Positions 1-10,445 of a stretch of DNA of 64,000 nucleotides are shown here, piece by piece; the stretch's first letter is position 1; each line of letters starts with the position of its first letter. The stretch is from Mycoplasmopsis lipofaciens ATCC 35015 (GTDB lineage Bacteria; Bacillota_I; Bacilli_A; Mycoplasmatales; Metamycoplasmataceae). The translations under genes and the position numbers were made by a program. The stretch covers positions 22,961 through 86,960 of the forward strand of contig NZ_JMKY01000006.1 of NCBI RefSeq assembly GCF_000686585.1. The letters run 5' to 3'. The notes beneath the pieces were generated by a model. That model searched no databases. It was not told where the DNA came from and worked only from the letters and a program-made list of their open reading frames with translations.

Positions 1-21
1 CGACTCCCGTTGGTGCCTCCA
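1..21 (+). tRNA. 3' end of a tRNA gene (partial)
   Basis: The first 21 bases read as the end of a T-loop, the 3' half of the T-stem, a 3' acceptor strand (TGGTGCC), a discriminator base and an encoded CCA. A complete tRNA follows only six bases later, so this is the tail of the previous tRNA in a cluster. The anticodon lies outside the window, so the amino acid cannot be named. Confidence 0.75.
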
Positions 22-27
22 AATTAT

Positions 28-104
28 GCGCCCATAGCTCAACTGGACAGAGTGTTTGGCTACGGACCAAAAGGTTAGGGGTTCGACTCCTCTTGGGCGC
101 GCCA
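28..104 (+). tRNA. tRNA-Arg (ACG)
   Basis: A full cloverleaf can be folded: acceptor GCGCCCA with TGGGCGC, D-stem GCTC with GAGT, anticodon stem TTTGG with CCAAA around the loop CTACGGA, and a T-arm with loop TTCGACT. The anticodon ACG is the inosine-type arginine anticodon that reads CGN codons. The CCA end is encoded at 102-104. It follows another tRNA closely and ends before an intrinsic terminator, so it is the last gene of a tRNA operon. Confidence 0.95.
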
Positions 105-120
105 TTTCATTGAAAAATGA

Positions 121-1404
121 CTAAATTAACAGCTTTTGCTGTTTTTTTATTTTATTTGTATAAAGAAAATAAAAAGATAAATATCAAATAATATTTCATG
201 TTATTAATGTTCAAATATTAATCATTTTTGTGAAATAAATATAATAACTAAATTTATCTGAAAAATTCATAAGTAAGTCGATGAAATAATAAATATATTT
301 TAAAAAATCAGGGCTTCAAAATACTAATATAGATACTATATAAGTAAATTCAAATATAGGTATATAAAAAATGGAATATATTATGCCAACGATGTTGACA
401 CTACTATTTAATAAAATAATAATAGGTATATTGTAGATATAAATAAATAGAATTAAAATTAATGATTTTCATAATTTTTTTATTGTTAATTTTTTTAAGA
501 TTAAATTAATACTTTTAATAAAAAAAATAGACAAAAAAGAAATAATAAAACTAAATGAAAAAATGCTATTAAAGTTAATTAGAAATAATATTATTATACT
601 TAGGAATATTGAATCGTAGTATTTTCAAAGTTGTTTATTATTATTTTCTTTTATCAATAGCATTATAAACGCTCTTAGTGCTGAAATATGTTGGAAAAGT
701 AAAGTTAAATATAAAAAACAAAATAAGTATAAAATTGCTTTAGAAATTTTTTTATTTTTTACAAAAAAATTTAAAGTAGAGTTCAGGCAAAATATTAAGA
801 TATCAAAATGAAATCCAGATATTGCTATTAAGTGAGTAATGTTTAAATTGTTTGTTTTCTTTAAAATATCAATTGAATTATTTTTATATCCAAAAACAAT
901 TAATGATCAATATTTTTCAAATATTTTTGAAAATTTTTCACCATATTTAATAATTTCATAATATATTGAAAAATTGTTTCGATATATTGTTTCCACGGTT
1001 GCATTTTTTAAAATGTATGAAACACTATTTGATAGTAATCACTGTTTATTTATGTTATTTATATCATTAACATTTAAAATTTTAGCTTTAATCTCGACAT
1101 ATTGATTTAAATAAATTTTTTGTTTTGATACAAAGTCATTTGTAAAAACTAAAATATTATTTTTATTGTTAGATACTATAAAATAATGATTTTCGGATTT
1201 TATCACAGATCCTCTAATGTTATAATAATCATTAGCGTTATATTTTATTGGCAAATTTGAAAAATATGAAATAAGATATATAAATGTTAATAATATAGCG
1301 AATATAAAATATCAATAGGATAATCACATTAAAAAAAATAATATAAAAATAAATATTAAAATTCATAATATTCTTGTTGATTTAGTATTTGCAATTAAAT
1401 GCAT
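121..1404 (-). CDS. comEC: ComEC/Rec2-like DNA uptake channel protein
   Basis: ComEC is the inner-membrane channel that passes single-stranded DNA into the cell during natural transformation. Read with TGA as Trp, an uninterrupted frame of about 427 codons runs from an ATG at 1404 to a TAG at 121-123. It has a short globular N-terminal part, then the ComEC competence motif HLIAISGFHFDI near the middle (coordinates around 800-840), then many hydrophobic helices. It lacks a C-terminal metallo-beta-lactamase domain and is shorter than Bacillus ComEC (about 776 residues). The frame is open upstream of 1404 and overlaps comEA, so a non-ATG start a little earlier is possible. The comEA gene lies directly upstream, so the two are probably co-transcribed. 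Confidence 0.8.
128..149 (+). terminator. intrinsic terminator of the tRNA cluster
   Basis: The stem AACAGC/GCTGTT with a TTTT loop is followed by a run of T. It lies 24 bases after the tRNA-Arg CCA end. It overlaps the last codons of the convergent comEC reading frame. Confidence 0.8.
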
Positions 1405-1439
1405 TAATAATGGTGTTAAAAAAATTAGTATATTTAAGC

Positions 1440-1931
1440 TTAAATATTTATTATTTTTTGTAATAAGTTTAGTGTCACTTTGCCAATTCCAGAAATTTTT
1501 TCAATATCTTTTCATATTATTTTGTCTTTCTTCTTACGCAGTTCAATTATTTTTTTTGCAATACTGGTTTTAATATTTCTACTAATTAATTGATCAATAT
1601 TATTTAAGTTTTTTCATTGGATTTTATTTCTACTAGGAATAAAAATTTTTGTTGATTGCTTAATTAAACTAAATATATTAAATTCAGCAATATTAGCATC
1701 ATTTTTAAGTTTAACTATAGAAAATAGTTCATTATATGTAATTGGCTGTTCAAAATAATATGTTTTTGGAAACAAAATTGCACCTTTTACATTTACTTCA
1801 ATAAGTTTATCGTTTTCATTTTTTATTTTTCTAATCGAAGTTTGTGATTTACTAAAAGCAATGGAAGTTGAAAAAGACACAACTGAAATTAATGAAAGAG
1901 ATATTCATAATAAAAATTTAATTTTTTTCAT
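1440..1931 (-). CDS. comEA: ComEA-like helix-hairpin-helix DNA-binding protein
   Basis: A 163-codon frame (two TGA read as Trp) starts with an N-terminal hydrophobic anchor (MKKIKFLLWISLSLISVV). A middle region could be a SLBB-like domain. The C-terminus is a helix-hairpin-helix segment with the typical core KISGIGKVTLNLLQKI. This matches ComEA, the membrane-anchored receptor that binds double-stranded DNA and hands it to ComEC. The stop at 1440-1442 lies just before the comEC frame, so the pair forms an operon. The family assignment rests on the HhH motif, the anchor and the comEC neighbour; the middle part is divergent. Confidence 0.78.
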
Positions 1932-2046
1932 GTTTTTTATTGTTGCTTTTTTTATTTAAAAATGAATTTAGGAAAAAAATATAATTTTTTATATCTTTTT
2001 ATAAAAATTAATAGTTATTAAAGAGTGGCGAAAAAATATTATGAAA

Positions 2047-2074
2047 CAAAAAAGCGTAGTTCCTAAACTACGCT
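2047..2074 (-). terminator. intrinsic terminator downstream of clpB
   Basis: On the minus strand the inverted repeat AGCGTAGT/ACTACGCT with a six-base loop is followed by a run of T. It lies about 75 bases after the clpB stop. Confidence 0.85.
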
Positions 2075-2148
2075 AGAAAAGCAATTTAATTCTTCTAGTG
2101 AACTTGCATATTTAATGCTAAATTCTAAAAATGTTACTAAATTGTTTT

Positions 2149-4314
2149 TTATTTTTCTTTGATTATAAAATTTCCAGTAAATACATCAATAATATATGTT
2201 TTGCCAGTTCTCATTGAACCATTAATAATTTTATATGCTAATAAACTTTCGATTTTATTTTGAATAAATCTTTTAATAGGTCTAGCACCAAAATTTTCAT
2301 CATATGCTGAACGACTAATAAATTGCAATGCTTTATCAGAATATTCTAACTGGATATCTTTTGTTTCTTTTATTCTTGTGATTAATTTATTTAATTCGAG
2401 TGCAACAATTTCATTTATTGACTCTTCTTCTAAAGAATTGAATTTAATAATTTCGTCTATTCTATTTATAAATTCTGGAGTCAAGAATTTTAACAACGCT
2501 TCTTTTATATCAAAAGTAACGTCTATTTTTTTAAGCATCATTTCTGACCCCAAATTGCTTGTCATAATTATTATTAAATTTCGACAATTGATTTGTCTTC
2601 CTTTAGAATCCGTAATTATCCCATTATCTAACATTTGTAGCAAGATGTTTAATACATCTTTGTTTGCTTTTTCAATTTCATCCAATAATAAAATAGTATA
2701 AGGATTTTTTCGAATTTTTTCAGTTAGAGAACCATTTGTATCAAAACCAATGTATCCTGGAGGAGCACCAATGATTTTTGATACTGAGTGTTTTTCCATA
2801 AATTCAGACATATCTAATCTAATCATTTGTTTTTCACTATCAAAAAGTGAATAAGCAAGTTGTCTAGCTAATTCGGTTTTACCAACCCCAGTTGGACCTG
2901 TGAACAAAAAACTAGAAAGCGGTCTATTAGGATCATTAATATCTGCTTTAGCACGCAAAATTGCTTTTGTCACTAATGAAATTGCTCTATCTTGACCTTT
3001 AATTTTGTTTTTTAGATCTTTTTCTAAATTTAAGAGCTTTTCTTTATCAGATTCTAATAATTTATTAATTGGAATTTTAGTTCATTTAGAAACAATTGAA
3101 GCTATCTCTTCACTTGTCACATTATCTTTTATAAGACTAGAATTAGAATTATTAATTTCTTTTTCTAATTGTTCTATTTTCTTTTTGGTTTCAGGTATTT
3201 CAACATATAAAACTTTTGATGCTTTTTCATAATCAGTTTCTTTTTGATAAATATTCAAAGCATGACGTAAATCATCTAGTTTAGATTTTAGATTTGAAAG
3301 ACTTTGTAACCTCTTTTTTTCAATATCTCATTTTTTATTTAATCTGTCTATGTCTAAATTTATTATTTTTATTTCTTTTTCAATTTCATTAATTCTTTCA
3401 GAATATTTTGATTTATTTTCTCCACTTATTGCAATTTTTTCCATTTGCAATTTTGCAATTTTTTGTTTAGCTTTTTCTAATTCTTCAGGTTGAAAATTAA
3501 TTTCTGTTTTTATAGTAGCTGCAGCTTCATCAACTAAATCAATGGCTTTATCTGGTAAGAAACGATCTGAAATGTATCTTGAACTTAATCTAGCTGCTGC
3601 AATTAACGCATCATCTTGAATTTTTACATTATGAAAATTTTCAAATCTATCTTTAATACCTCTCAATATGGTTATTGTGTCTTCAATAGTTGGTTCTAAA
3701 ACATCAATTTTTTGCATTCTTCTTTCAAGTGCTGCATCTTTTTCAATATATTGTCTATATTCATCAAAAGTTGTTGCTCCTATTAAATGCATTTTTCCTC
3801 TAGCCATTAATGGTTTAATAATATTAGCCGCATCCATTCCTCCGTTAGCATTTCTACCAGTCCCAATTAACATATGAATTTCATCGATAAATACAATAAT
3901 ATCTCCATTAGAGTCCTCGATTTTTTTTAAAACATCTTTTAATCTTTTTTCGAATTGTCCTTGATAAGATGCACCAGCAATCATGCTTGCTAAGTCTAAT
4001 TCAATAATATCTTTACTTTTCAAATTTTCAGGAACCTGACCTTCAACGATTTTTCTAGCTAAACCTTCAACAATAGCGGTTTTTCCTACTCCGGGTTCAC
4101 CAACTAAAACGGGGTTATTTTTAGTTTTTCTACTTAAAATACGAATCATTCGTCTTATTTCATCATCACGATTTATAACAGGATCTAATTCGTTTCTTGC
4201 TGCAAGATCTGTTAAGTTTCTTCCATATTTTTTTAATGGATCATCATTTGTATTTTTATTATTAGAATTATTTATTCCAAATATATCTTTTATATCATCT
4301 GAGTTAAAATTCAT
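2149..4314 (-). CDS. clpB: ATP-dependent chaperone ClpB (short form)
   Basis: ClpB is the hexameric AAA+ disaggregase that works with DnaK/DnaJ/GrpE to rescue aggregated proteins. The frame encodes 721 residues and has in-frame TGA codons (for example at 3328-3330). Nucleotide-binding domain 1 has Walker A GEPGVGKT at about 72-79 and a Walker B with [10 protein letters not shown]. The coiled-coil M-domain follows. Domain 2 has Walker A GPTGVGKT at about 473-480 and the GAPPGYIG pore motif. The N-terminal Clp_N domain is absent, as is common in mollicutes (full bacterial ClpB is about 860 residues). The start has a strong AGGAGG Shine-Dalgarno. A CIRCE operator upstream indicates HrcA control. 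Confidence 0.97.
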
Positions 4315-4339
4315 TTTTACCTCCTTAGTAATTTAATAT

Positions 4340-4374
4340 ATTATATTTTAGCACTTTTATAGTTAGAGTGCCAA
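4340..4374 (-). promoter_or_regulatory. CIRCE operator and -10 box of clpB
   Basis: The inverted repeat TTAGCACTT-N9-GAGTGCCAA at 4348-4374 matches the CIRCE consensus (TTAGCACTC-N9-GAGTGCTAA) with two mismatches and the exact nine-base spacer. On the minus strand a TATAAT box (4340-4345) follows immediately, so HrcA bound to CIRCE would cover the -35 region of the clpB promoter. Confidence 0.9.
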
Positions 4375-4443
4375 AAATAAAAAATATTTTATTTTCTTTT
4401 GGTATATTTTGTTAAAATTAAGAACATAATATACTGAGGTGTT

Positions 4444-5064
4444 ATGAGATTAAGAAACGATAACGAAGCTCCGAATAAATTATTAAATTCCGGAATTTTG
4501 GTTACAAAAGAATGTTGACCCATAAAAATTGATAACAATACATTCATAGAAATTGGTATGGGTAAGGGAGAAATGATAGTTGAATTAGCAAAAAACAATC
4601 CCTCAAAAACATTTTATGGAATCGAAAAATATGCAACAGTTGCTGCAAAATGTTTAAAAAAGGTAGTTGAATATAAATTAACTAATTTTAAAATAATTTT
4701 AACTGATGCTATGTTAATTAATGAAATTTTTTATGGTACATGTAACACAATTTGATTAACTTTTTGTGACCCTTGACCAAAAAAAAGACATTTAAAAAGA
4801 AGGCTAACTTATGTTGATTTTTTAGACAAATATAAAAATTTAATGTCAAGTGAAACTATTTTAAAATTCAAATCTGATAATGATAAACTTTATAATTTCT
4901 CATTGGAAAGTTTATATAATAACAATTGAAATATTATCAGTTATGGAACAGATTTACATAATAGTAAACATGCAAAAGACAATATTATGACTGGTTACGA
5001 AAAAAAATGATCAGAGAGAGGTAAAAATATAAATTATATTTTTGCTAAAAAACCTATTTTATAA
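4444..5064 (+). CDS. trmB: tRNA (guanine-N7-)-methyltransferase TrmB
   Basis: TrmB uses S-adenosylmethionine to methylate guanosine 46 in the variable loop of tRNA. The 206-codon frame needs TGA as Trp several times. It shows the SAM-binding motif EIGMGKGEM near residue 40 and the highly specific family motif FCDPWPKKRHLKRR around residues 104-117. The length matches the family (about 210). It begins with ATG shortly after the divergent clpB promoter region and ends before a terminator, so it is probably monocistronic. Confidence 0.95.
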
Positions 5065-5080
5065 ATTTATATACAAAATG

Positions 5081-5106
5081 AAACACTACTCAAAGGTAGT
5101 GTTTTT
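5081..5106. terminator. bidirectional terminator between trmB and the MG284-like gene
   Basis: The inverted repeat AAACACTAC/GTAGTGTTT with a six-base loop has T on the plus side and A on the other. It can serve trmB (plus) and the convergent gene at 5119-5484 (minus). Confidence 0.8.
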
Positions 5107-5118
5107 AATTTTATTTTT

Positions 5119-5484
5119 TTAGTCTAAATAAAAATACAAGAATTCATCAACAGCTTCATTTCTTCTTTTATAATATGTTGTTTTAGACATAAAATCTTCA
5201 TATCAAAATTTGTCATTATTTTTTTCTAAAAATTCTTTTTGCAATATAAATCTATTGCTTTCAGTCATACATAATAAAACCTTTGTAAATTTTTCACTAT
5301 AATAATCAGCTAATGTTAAATTTTCTCTTGAATTAAAAGCTTGATTTTTTACTTTTTTAATAAAAGCATCATGACGAGCAACTTTAGCTCTTCCTAATTC
5401 TAATTGGCAAATTGTTTTAACACTTTTAAAGCGTTGTAATTTACTCATATTGTAATTTAATGCATCAAAATTAAAATAAGTCAT
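5119..5484 (-). CDS. small MG284/MPN403-like protein
   Basis: A 121-residue soluble, basic protein. Its C-terminal part (DFMSKTTYYKRRNEAVDEF) looks like the sigma-factor-related fold of ArpU/RinA-type phage regulators. In Mycoplasma genitalium a small conserved protein of unknown function (MG284) sits next to proS (MG283), and the same neighbourhood here suggests the same family. I chose the ATG at 5484 because it has an AAGGA Shine-Dalgarno about seven bases upstream. An in-frame ATG at 5520 lies inside the proS terminator hairpin. One internal TGA is read as Trp. Its function is not known; a DNA-binding role is only an inference. Confidence 0.65.
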
Positions 5485-5506
5485 AAGCACATCCTTGATT
5501 TTTAAA

Positions 5507-5533
5507 TAAAAAAGTCGCATTCAACGACTTTTA
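5507..5533 (-). terminator. intrinsic terminator of proS
   Basis: The inverted repeat AAAGTCG/CGACTTT with a seven-base loop is followed on the minus strand by TTTTTTATTT. It abuts the proS stop codon. Confidence 0.85.
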
Positions 5534-6970
5534 TTAATAAGCTTTTGCAAATACAACATATCTTTTAGTTTTATTCTTACATTTTGGAAAAATACATTTC
5601 ATTTTTTCTACAGGTTTTTCAAAATGCTTTGGAATACATCTAGTTGTTGCACCGGTATCTTCTTTTATATATTCTTCTGCTCTATCTAAACAGCAAAATG
5701 GCGCTATAACAAATTTAGAGTTATTTATTTCTTTTTTAAATTCATCATAACTTTTAACAAATATTGTATTTTCTTCCAATCTTTTTTTAGCTTTTTGATA
5801 AAGGTTATTGTGAATATCATCTAATAGTCGTCCAATTGTTTTTTTAACATTGTTAATTTTTACATTTGTTTTTTCTAATGTGTCTCTTCTAACAATAGTA
5901 ATTTCATCATTTTCTAAATCTCTAGGTCCTACTTCAATTCTAATAGGAGTACCTTGTATTTCAGAATTAGATGCTTTAAAACCAGGATTTTTATCAGTGC
6001 TATCTAAATAAACTCTAAATTTTCTTGATAAATCCTTAAATAAAGAAACAGCGATTTTATGCACTTTTTCGTTTTTATTGGCGAATAATTCTAAAATATC
6101 GATTTGCGTTGGGGCAATTCTTGGAGGCATAACTATACCTCTATTGTCGCCATGTGACATTATGATTGCCCCAATCAATCTTGTTGAAACTCCTCATGAT
6201 GTTTGGTAAACATATTCTTGTTCATTTTTTAAATTTTTAAATTGAATATTAAATTGTTTTGAAAAATTTTGTGCTAAATAATGACTTGTTCCTGCTTGCA
6301 ATGCTCTTCCATCTTTCATCATTGCTTCCATAGTATATGTTGAGCATGCACCTGCAAATTTTTCTTTTGGAGTTTTTTTTCCAACGATTGTGGGAATTGC
6401 TAAATAATTTTTAGCAAATTTGCTATATAGAGAAATCATAGTTTTTGTTAAATGTCGAGCTTCTAATGGGTCATTATGACATGTGTGCCCTTCTTGTCAT
6501 AAAAATTCTCTACTTCTTAAAAATGGGTTAGTTGTTTTCTCTCATCTAACAACATTAGCTCATTGATTATATATAATTGGTAAATCTTTATATGACTGAA
6601 TAGATTTTTGAAATAAATCTGCAAACAAAACCTCGGATGTAGGTCTAATAAATATTTTTTCTTCTAATTTTTTATCTCCAACTTGAGTTATAGTTGCTAA
6701 TTCAGGATTAAATCCTTGAATATGCTCTTTTTCTTTATTAAATAATTTTTCAGGAATAAATAAAGGAAGATAAACATTCTGAATATTTTTTTCCTTAAAA
6801 AGAATATTTAAATTTTTTTGTATTTGTTCTCATATTCCATATGAATTCGGTTTAAATATAAGTGTACCTTTTACTGGCCCATATGCAATTAAATTTCCTT
6901 GTTTTACAACATCTGTATACCATTTAGCAAAATCTTTTTCCAATGGAGTAATTTTATCTAATTCTTTCAT
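5534..6970 (-). CDS. proS: prolyl-tRNA synthetase (archaeal/eukaryote type)
   Basis: This class II synthetase charges tRNA-Pro. The 478-codon frame is interrupted only by TGA(Trp). Motif 2 is visible as [21 protein letters not shown], and motif 3 lies in the region ending GTSHYLAQNFSKQF and SHGDNRG. The anticodon-binding and C-terminal cysteine-containing domain (CCLD ... CIFPKCKNK, ending ...VFAKAY) follows. The short length without an INS editing domain and the C-terminal tyrosine are typical of the archaeal/eukaryotic-like ProRS found in mycoplasmas, not the E. coli type. It starts with ATG at 6970; no strong Shine-Dalgarno is visible. Confidence 0.96.
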
Positions 6971-7030
6971 AATTTAATTATAAGCAAAAAAACAAAAAAG
7001 CGCAAAATTCGTTCAAAAATATACTAAAAA

Positions 7031-7571
7031 TAAATAAATAGTCAATTTGTTTAATAAATTTTTTAATTCATTTTATTTTTTTCTCAGTATAAGAGTGTTT
7101 TGCTAAATTTGTATCCATTTTTTTTCTTCAATAAAAGGATTTAATATTACTAAAAGATTCGAAATCTGCATATCCATGACATTTTCCGTTTTCTGAACTA
7201 CCAACACCTCCAAAAGGAAGATATGGATTAATTAATTTGTATGAAATTCAGCACAAGCTTTAGAAACTTTTGTACCTATTGTTTTATTTCCTGTAAAAAA
7301 CATAATCAAATTTACAATTAAGCAATTCAATTATGTTTTTCACATCGTAATTTATAGCATGAATGTAATTTTGATTAAAAGTTTTATTTACTTGTTCAAT
7401 AATTCATTTGGATGTTTATTTAAATCTCTTTTTAAAACTTCATATATTTCCTCTTGATTATTTAAAATCAAATTTTTAAGTTTTTTAAATTTGAGATTCT
7501 TTCTTTGTAACTCACAAAAAAATTATTTAGAACTACCCTTTTTGTAAATCATATATTTCTTTATTGTTCAT
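7031..7571 (-). pseudogene. aldehyde dehydrogenase remnant
   Basis: No frame is open, but pieces of one aldehyde dehydrogenase are recognisable in order on the minus strand. First come a start at 7571 (MNNKEIYD) and an N-terminal helix region (SYKERISNLKNLKILILNNQEEIYEVL). Next is the cofactor-region segment FDYVFFTGNKTIGTKVSKA, then the late motif NPYLPFGGVGSSENGKCHG ending in the C-terminal YTEKKIKWIKKF. The stretch between, including the catalytic Glu and Cys regions, is deleted. Stops and frameshifts separate the blocks. A functional family member has about 450-460 residues; about 180 codons remain. The gene is dead. Confidence 0.85.
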
Positions 7572-7593
7572 TTTGTTACTTATTTTATAAAAT

Positions 7594-7622
7594 ATAAAAA
7601 ATCACTAAATTAATAGTGATTA
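7594..7622 (-). terminator. intrinsic terminator of the pepP end
   Basis: The inverted repeat AATCACT/AGTGATT just after the pepP stop is followed on the minus strand by TTTTTTAT. The stem is AT-rich, so efficiency is uncertain. Confidence 0.65.
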
Positions 7623-7628
7623 ATTATT

Positions 7629-8702
7629 TTAATTTTTTTCTTCTGGTCTTGAAAATACATATCTACCTGTTTCGGTAACTAATACATCATCTTCATTTCT
7701 GGCTCCACCTAATCCCTCAATATAAATTCCGGGTTCAACGGTTATAACCATGCCAGGTTCTAAAACATAATCATTATTATTAGATTGTCTTACATATGGT
7801 AATTCATGAACATCAATTCCTAAACCATGTCCGGTAGAATGAGCAAAATATTTTCCATATCCTTTTGATTCAATATATTCTCTGCAAATCTTATCAATTT
7901 CAGAAACATAAATACCAGGTCTTACTGCATCTCTACCTTTTTTAGCAGCTTCCATAACAATTTTTAAAATTTCTTCTTGTTTCTTATTGTTACAAATATA
8001 TTCTTTTGTTTTTCTATTTGGGTTTTGGAAAATAGTTGTTCTTGTTATGTCTGCACTATATCCTTTATACAATGCACCGAAATCAATTTTTAATAAATCT
8101 CCTTCTTGAATTTTTGTATCCGTAGGATGATGGTGTGGTTCTGCTGAATTAGCTCCTGTTGCAACTATTTCATCAAAACTTTCTTTATCCGCACCATTTA
8201 ATTTCATTAAATAATTTAATTTAGCAGCAACTTCTTTTTCAGTCATTCCAGGCTCAATTTCTTTCATTAATTGTTCATATGATTTAAGTGAAATATCTAT
8301 AGCCTTTTGCATAATTTCAATTTCATCCTTAGATTTAAGGATTCTTAATTCTTGGCCACTTATTCAGTATAAAGTTTCAGGTTTTATTAATTTCTTTAAA
8401 TAATCTTCAATTTCTCAAATCAAATAATCTTTTTCAAAAGCTACACTTTTGTATTCTTTTTGGTCAAAAAATTTTTTTAGAGCATTAGCTTCTAACAAAA
8501 TAACTTCAACATTTTTAGCATTTTTTCTTGCATATTCTATATATCTAGCATCCACAAACAAATATGCTTTATTTTGTTCTATAACCAAATAACCATCTGT
8601 TGTTTGTATTTTAGAATATCATAATCTGGTTTGAGGTGCATTTGAAACAATAGCTTCTATTTTTGTGTTTGAAAACACCTCATTTAAATATTTTTTATTC
8701 AT
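7629..8702 (-). CDS. pepP: Xaa-Pro aminopeptidase (M24 family)
   Basis: This M24B metallopeptidase releases N-terminal residues that precede proline and helps the cell use peptides. The frame has 357 codons. The N-terminal creatinase-like domain is followed by the catalytic pita-bread domain. Its dinuclear metal ligands are visible: the aspartates in KIDFGALYKGYSADITRT, the histidine in HSTGHGLG, and the glutamates in TVEPGIY and GARNEDDVLVTE. The ATG at 8702 has an AAAGGAG Shine-Dalgarno. Internal TGA codons are read as Trp. It lies 11 bases downstream of era and is probably the last gene of the ybeY-cdd-era run. Confidence 0.94.
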
Positions 8703-8713
8703 TTTTATCTCCT

Positions 8714-9583
8714 TTAATATCCAAATTTTTTTAATTTCTTATTGTCGTTTACTCATTTTTCGGCGATCTTTACTTTATTATTAAGTATAACCTTTGTTCC
8801 AAATTGTTCAATCAATTTTTTTCTTGCAATTGTACCAATTTGTTTTATCATAGATCCGTTTTTACCAATAAGCATTCCTTTTTGACTGGGTTTTTTAACA
8901 TAAATTATTGCATTTATATTTATTTGATCTTCTTCTTCAATAAAATCAGATATTTCTATAGCAATAGAATGAGGTAACTCTTCACGCAATAGATTTATAG
9001 CACTTTCTCTAATTATTTCCTTTGCAATAAATCTCATCGATTTATCAGTTATATAATCTGGATCATAATATGGTTCGCCTTCATAAGAAAACTGTTTAAC
9101 TACATTAATAAGATCCTTTCAAGTTTTTGGATTTTTTGTGCTAAAAGAAATTATATTTTTAAAATAAAAATTCTCTAAATCTTTTATTTTTTTTGCAACA
9201 TTCTCAATGTTTGTGTTTAAATCCATTTTTGTAATAATTGCTATTTTATTTGGATGGTTTTGAATTTTTTCCAATATTAATTTATCCCCTTCAGCAATTT
9301 CCTCATTAATCGGTGTTAAAAACAATACACAATCTGTTTCTTTAATTGAATCAAATGCATTTTTGTTTAATGATTCACCCAACAAATTTAAGGGTTTGTG
9401 AATACCTGGGGTGTCTTGAAAAACAATTTGTACATCTTCTTCATTATATATTCCTATTATTTGATCTCTAGTTGTTTGAGGAACATTTGAGACAATTGAT
9501 ACATTGTACGATAAAATAGAGTTTAACATCGAGGATTTGCCGACATTAGGTCTTCCAATTATACTAGCAATACACACCTTCAT
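8714..9583 (-). CDS. era: GTPase Era
   Basis: Era binds GTP and the 3' end of 16S rRNA and helps mature the 30S subunit. The 289-codon protein has G1 GRPNVGKSS at about residues 10-18, G2 with the TTRD element, G3 DTPGIHKP and G4 TKMD. The C-terminal KH domain carries GMLIGKNGSMIKQIG. A TGA read as Trp joins the G domain to the KH half. The start ATG overlaps the cdd stop in a TAATG, indicating translational coupling. The length is normal for the family (about 300). Confidence 0.97.
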
Positions 9584-9972
9584 TATTTAATTTGTTCCCC
9601 TCTAATTGGAAATGGTACCAACTCAATAATTTTATTTATTCTCATTTTATCGCCCTCATTATTGTATTGATAGACAAGAGCATCATTTTTCATAAATTCT
9701 GTCATAACTTGTCTACAACCCGCACATGGACTTATTATTTCTTCACCACTAGAAATTATGTGTATTTCCTTTATATCTCCTACTATAGCTCCTTGAGCTA
9801 CTGATGAAAATAAAGCGCATCTTTCTGCACATAGCCCTGATGGAAAAGCAGCATTTTCTACATTAACACCAGAATATTTATTTCCTTTTGCATCAACCGC
9901 TATAGCAGCAACATGAAATTTTGATCATGGGGCATAAGATTTTTTTAATAATTCTTTCAATTCTTTTACCAT
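9583..9972 (-). CDS. cdd: cytidine deaminase
   Basis: This enzyme hydrolyses cytidine and deoxycytidine to uridine and deoxyuridine in pyrimidine salvage. The 129-residue protein has the zinc-deaminase signature: the CAERCALFSSV element (Cys zinc ligand and catalytic Glu) and the PCAGCRQ pair of cysteines. One in-frame TGA codes for Trp. It lies between ybeY and era, spaced two bases and overlapping by one base respectively. This ybeY-cdd-era order is common in Firmicutes and mollicutes. Confidence 0.96.
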
Positions 9973-9974
9973 TA

Positions 9975-10430
9975 TTATTCCTCTCTAGTAATATTTAACG
10001 GATTAAATATAATATCAACTATTTTATTCATCTCTATTCTTTCTTCTTCTTTTTCATGATCATAACCCATCAAATGAATTAATCCATGACTAAATAAATA
10101 ACAATATTCTCTTTTTAACGAATGTCCAAAATCATTTGCTTGTTCTTCTACTTTTTGGTAGCTTATAACTAATTCACCTAAATGTATAAAAGGTAAATCA
10201 TTATAAATTAATTTATTCCCAAAATCAAAGGATAAAATGTCTGTTGCGTAATTTTTGTTTCTATATTTTTTATTCAACTTTTGAATCTCTTTATTATCAG
10301 TTATTCTTACATCTACAATAATAGTTTTTTCAATCTTAAAAAAATCTTTTAGATTTTTTAGTATAGCTTCATATTCACTATAGAAATCAAAATTATTTCC
10401 TTTTTCGATATCAATATTTAATTCAATCAT
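9975..10430 (-). CDS. ybeY: endoribonuclease YbeY
   Basis: YbeY is a zinc-dependent RNase involved in 16S rRNA maturation and ribosome quality control. The 151-residue frame shows the family metal-binding motif HGLIHLMGYDH near residues 114-124 and the conserved segment YATDILSFDF. It is immediately followed by cdd and era, both linked to ribosome or nucleotide functions. It starts 15 bases after the small anchored protein upstream, so it may belong to the same transcript as the exporter genes or have its own promoter. Confidence 0.95.
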   Translation of the reverse strand: MIELNIDIEKGNNFDFYSEYEAILKNLKDFFKIEKTIIVDVRITDNKEIQKLNKKYRNKNYATDILSFDFGNKLIYNDLPFIHLGELVISYQKVEEQANDFGHSLKREYCYLFSHGLIHLMGYDHEKEEERIEMNKIVDIIFNPLNITREE

Positions 10431-10445
10431 ATTTAATATTATAAT

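Noticed and set aside
1039..1254. A separate small gene ending at 1039
   Set aside because: The apparent stop is TGA, which is Trp here; the frame continues through the ComEC motif to 121.
5484..5520. An upstream ATG at 5520 for the MG284-like gene
   Set aside because: It lies inside the proS terminator hairpin; the ATG at 5484 has a good Shine-Dalgarno.
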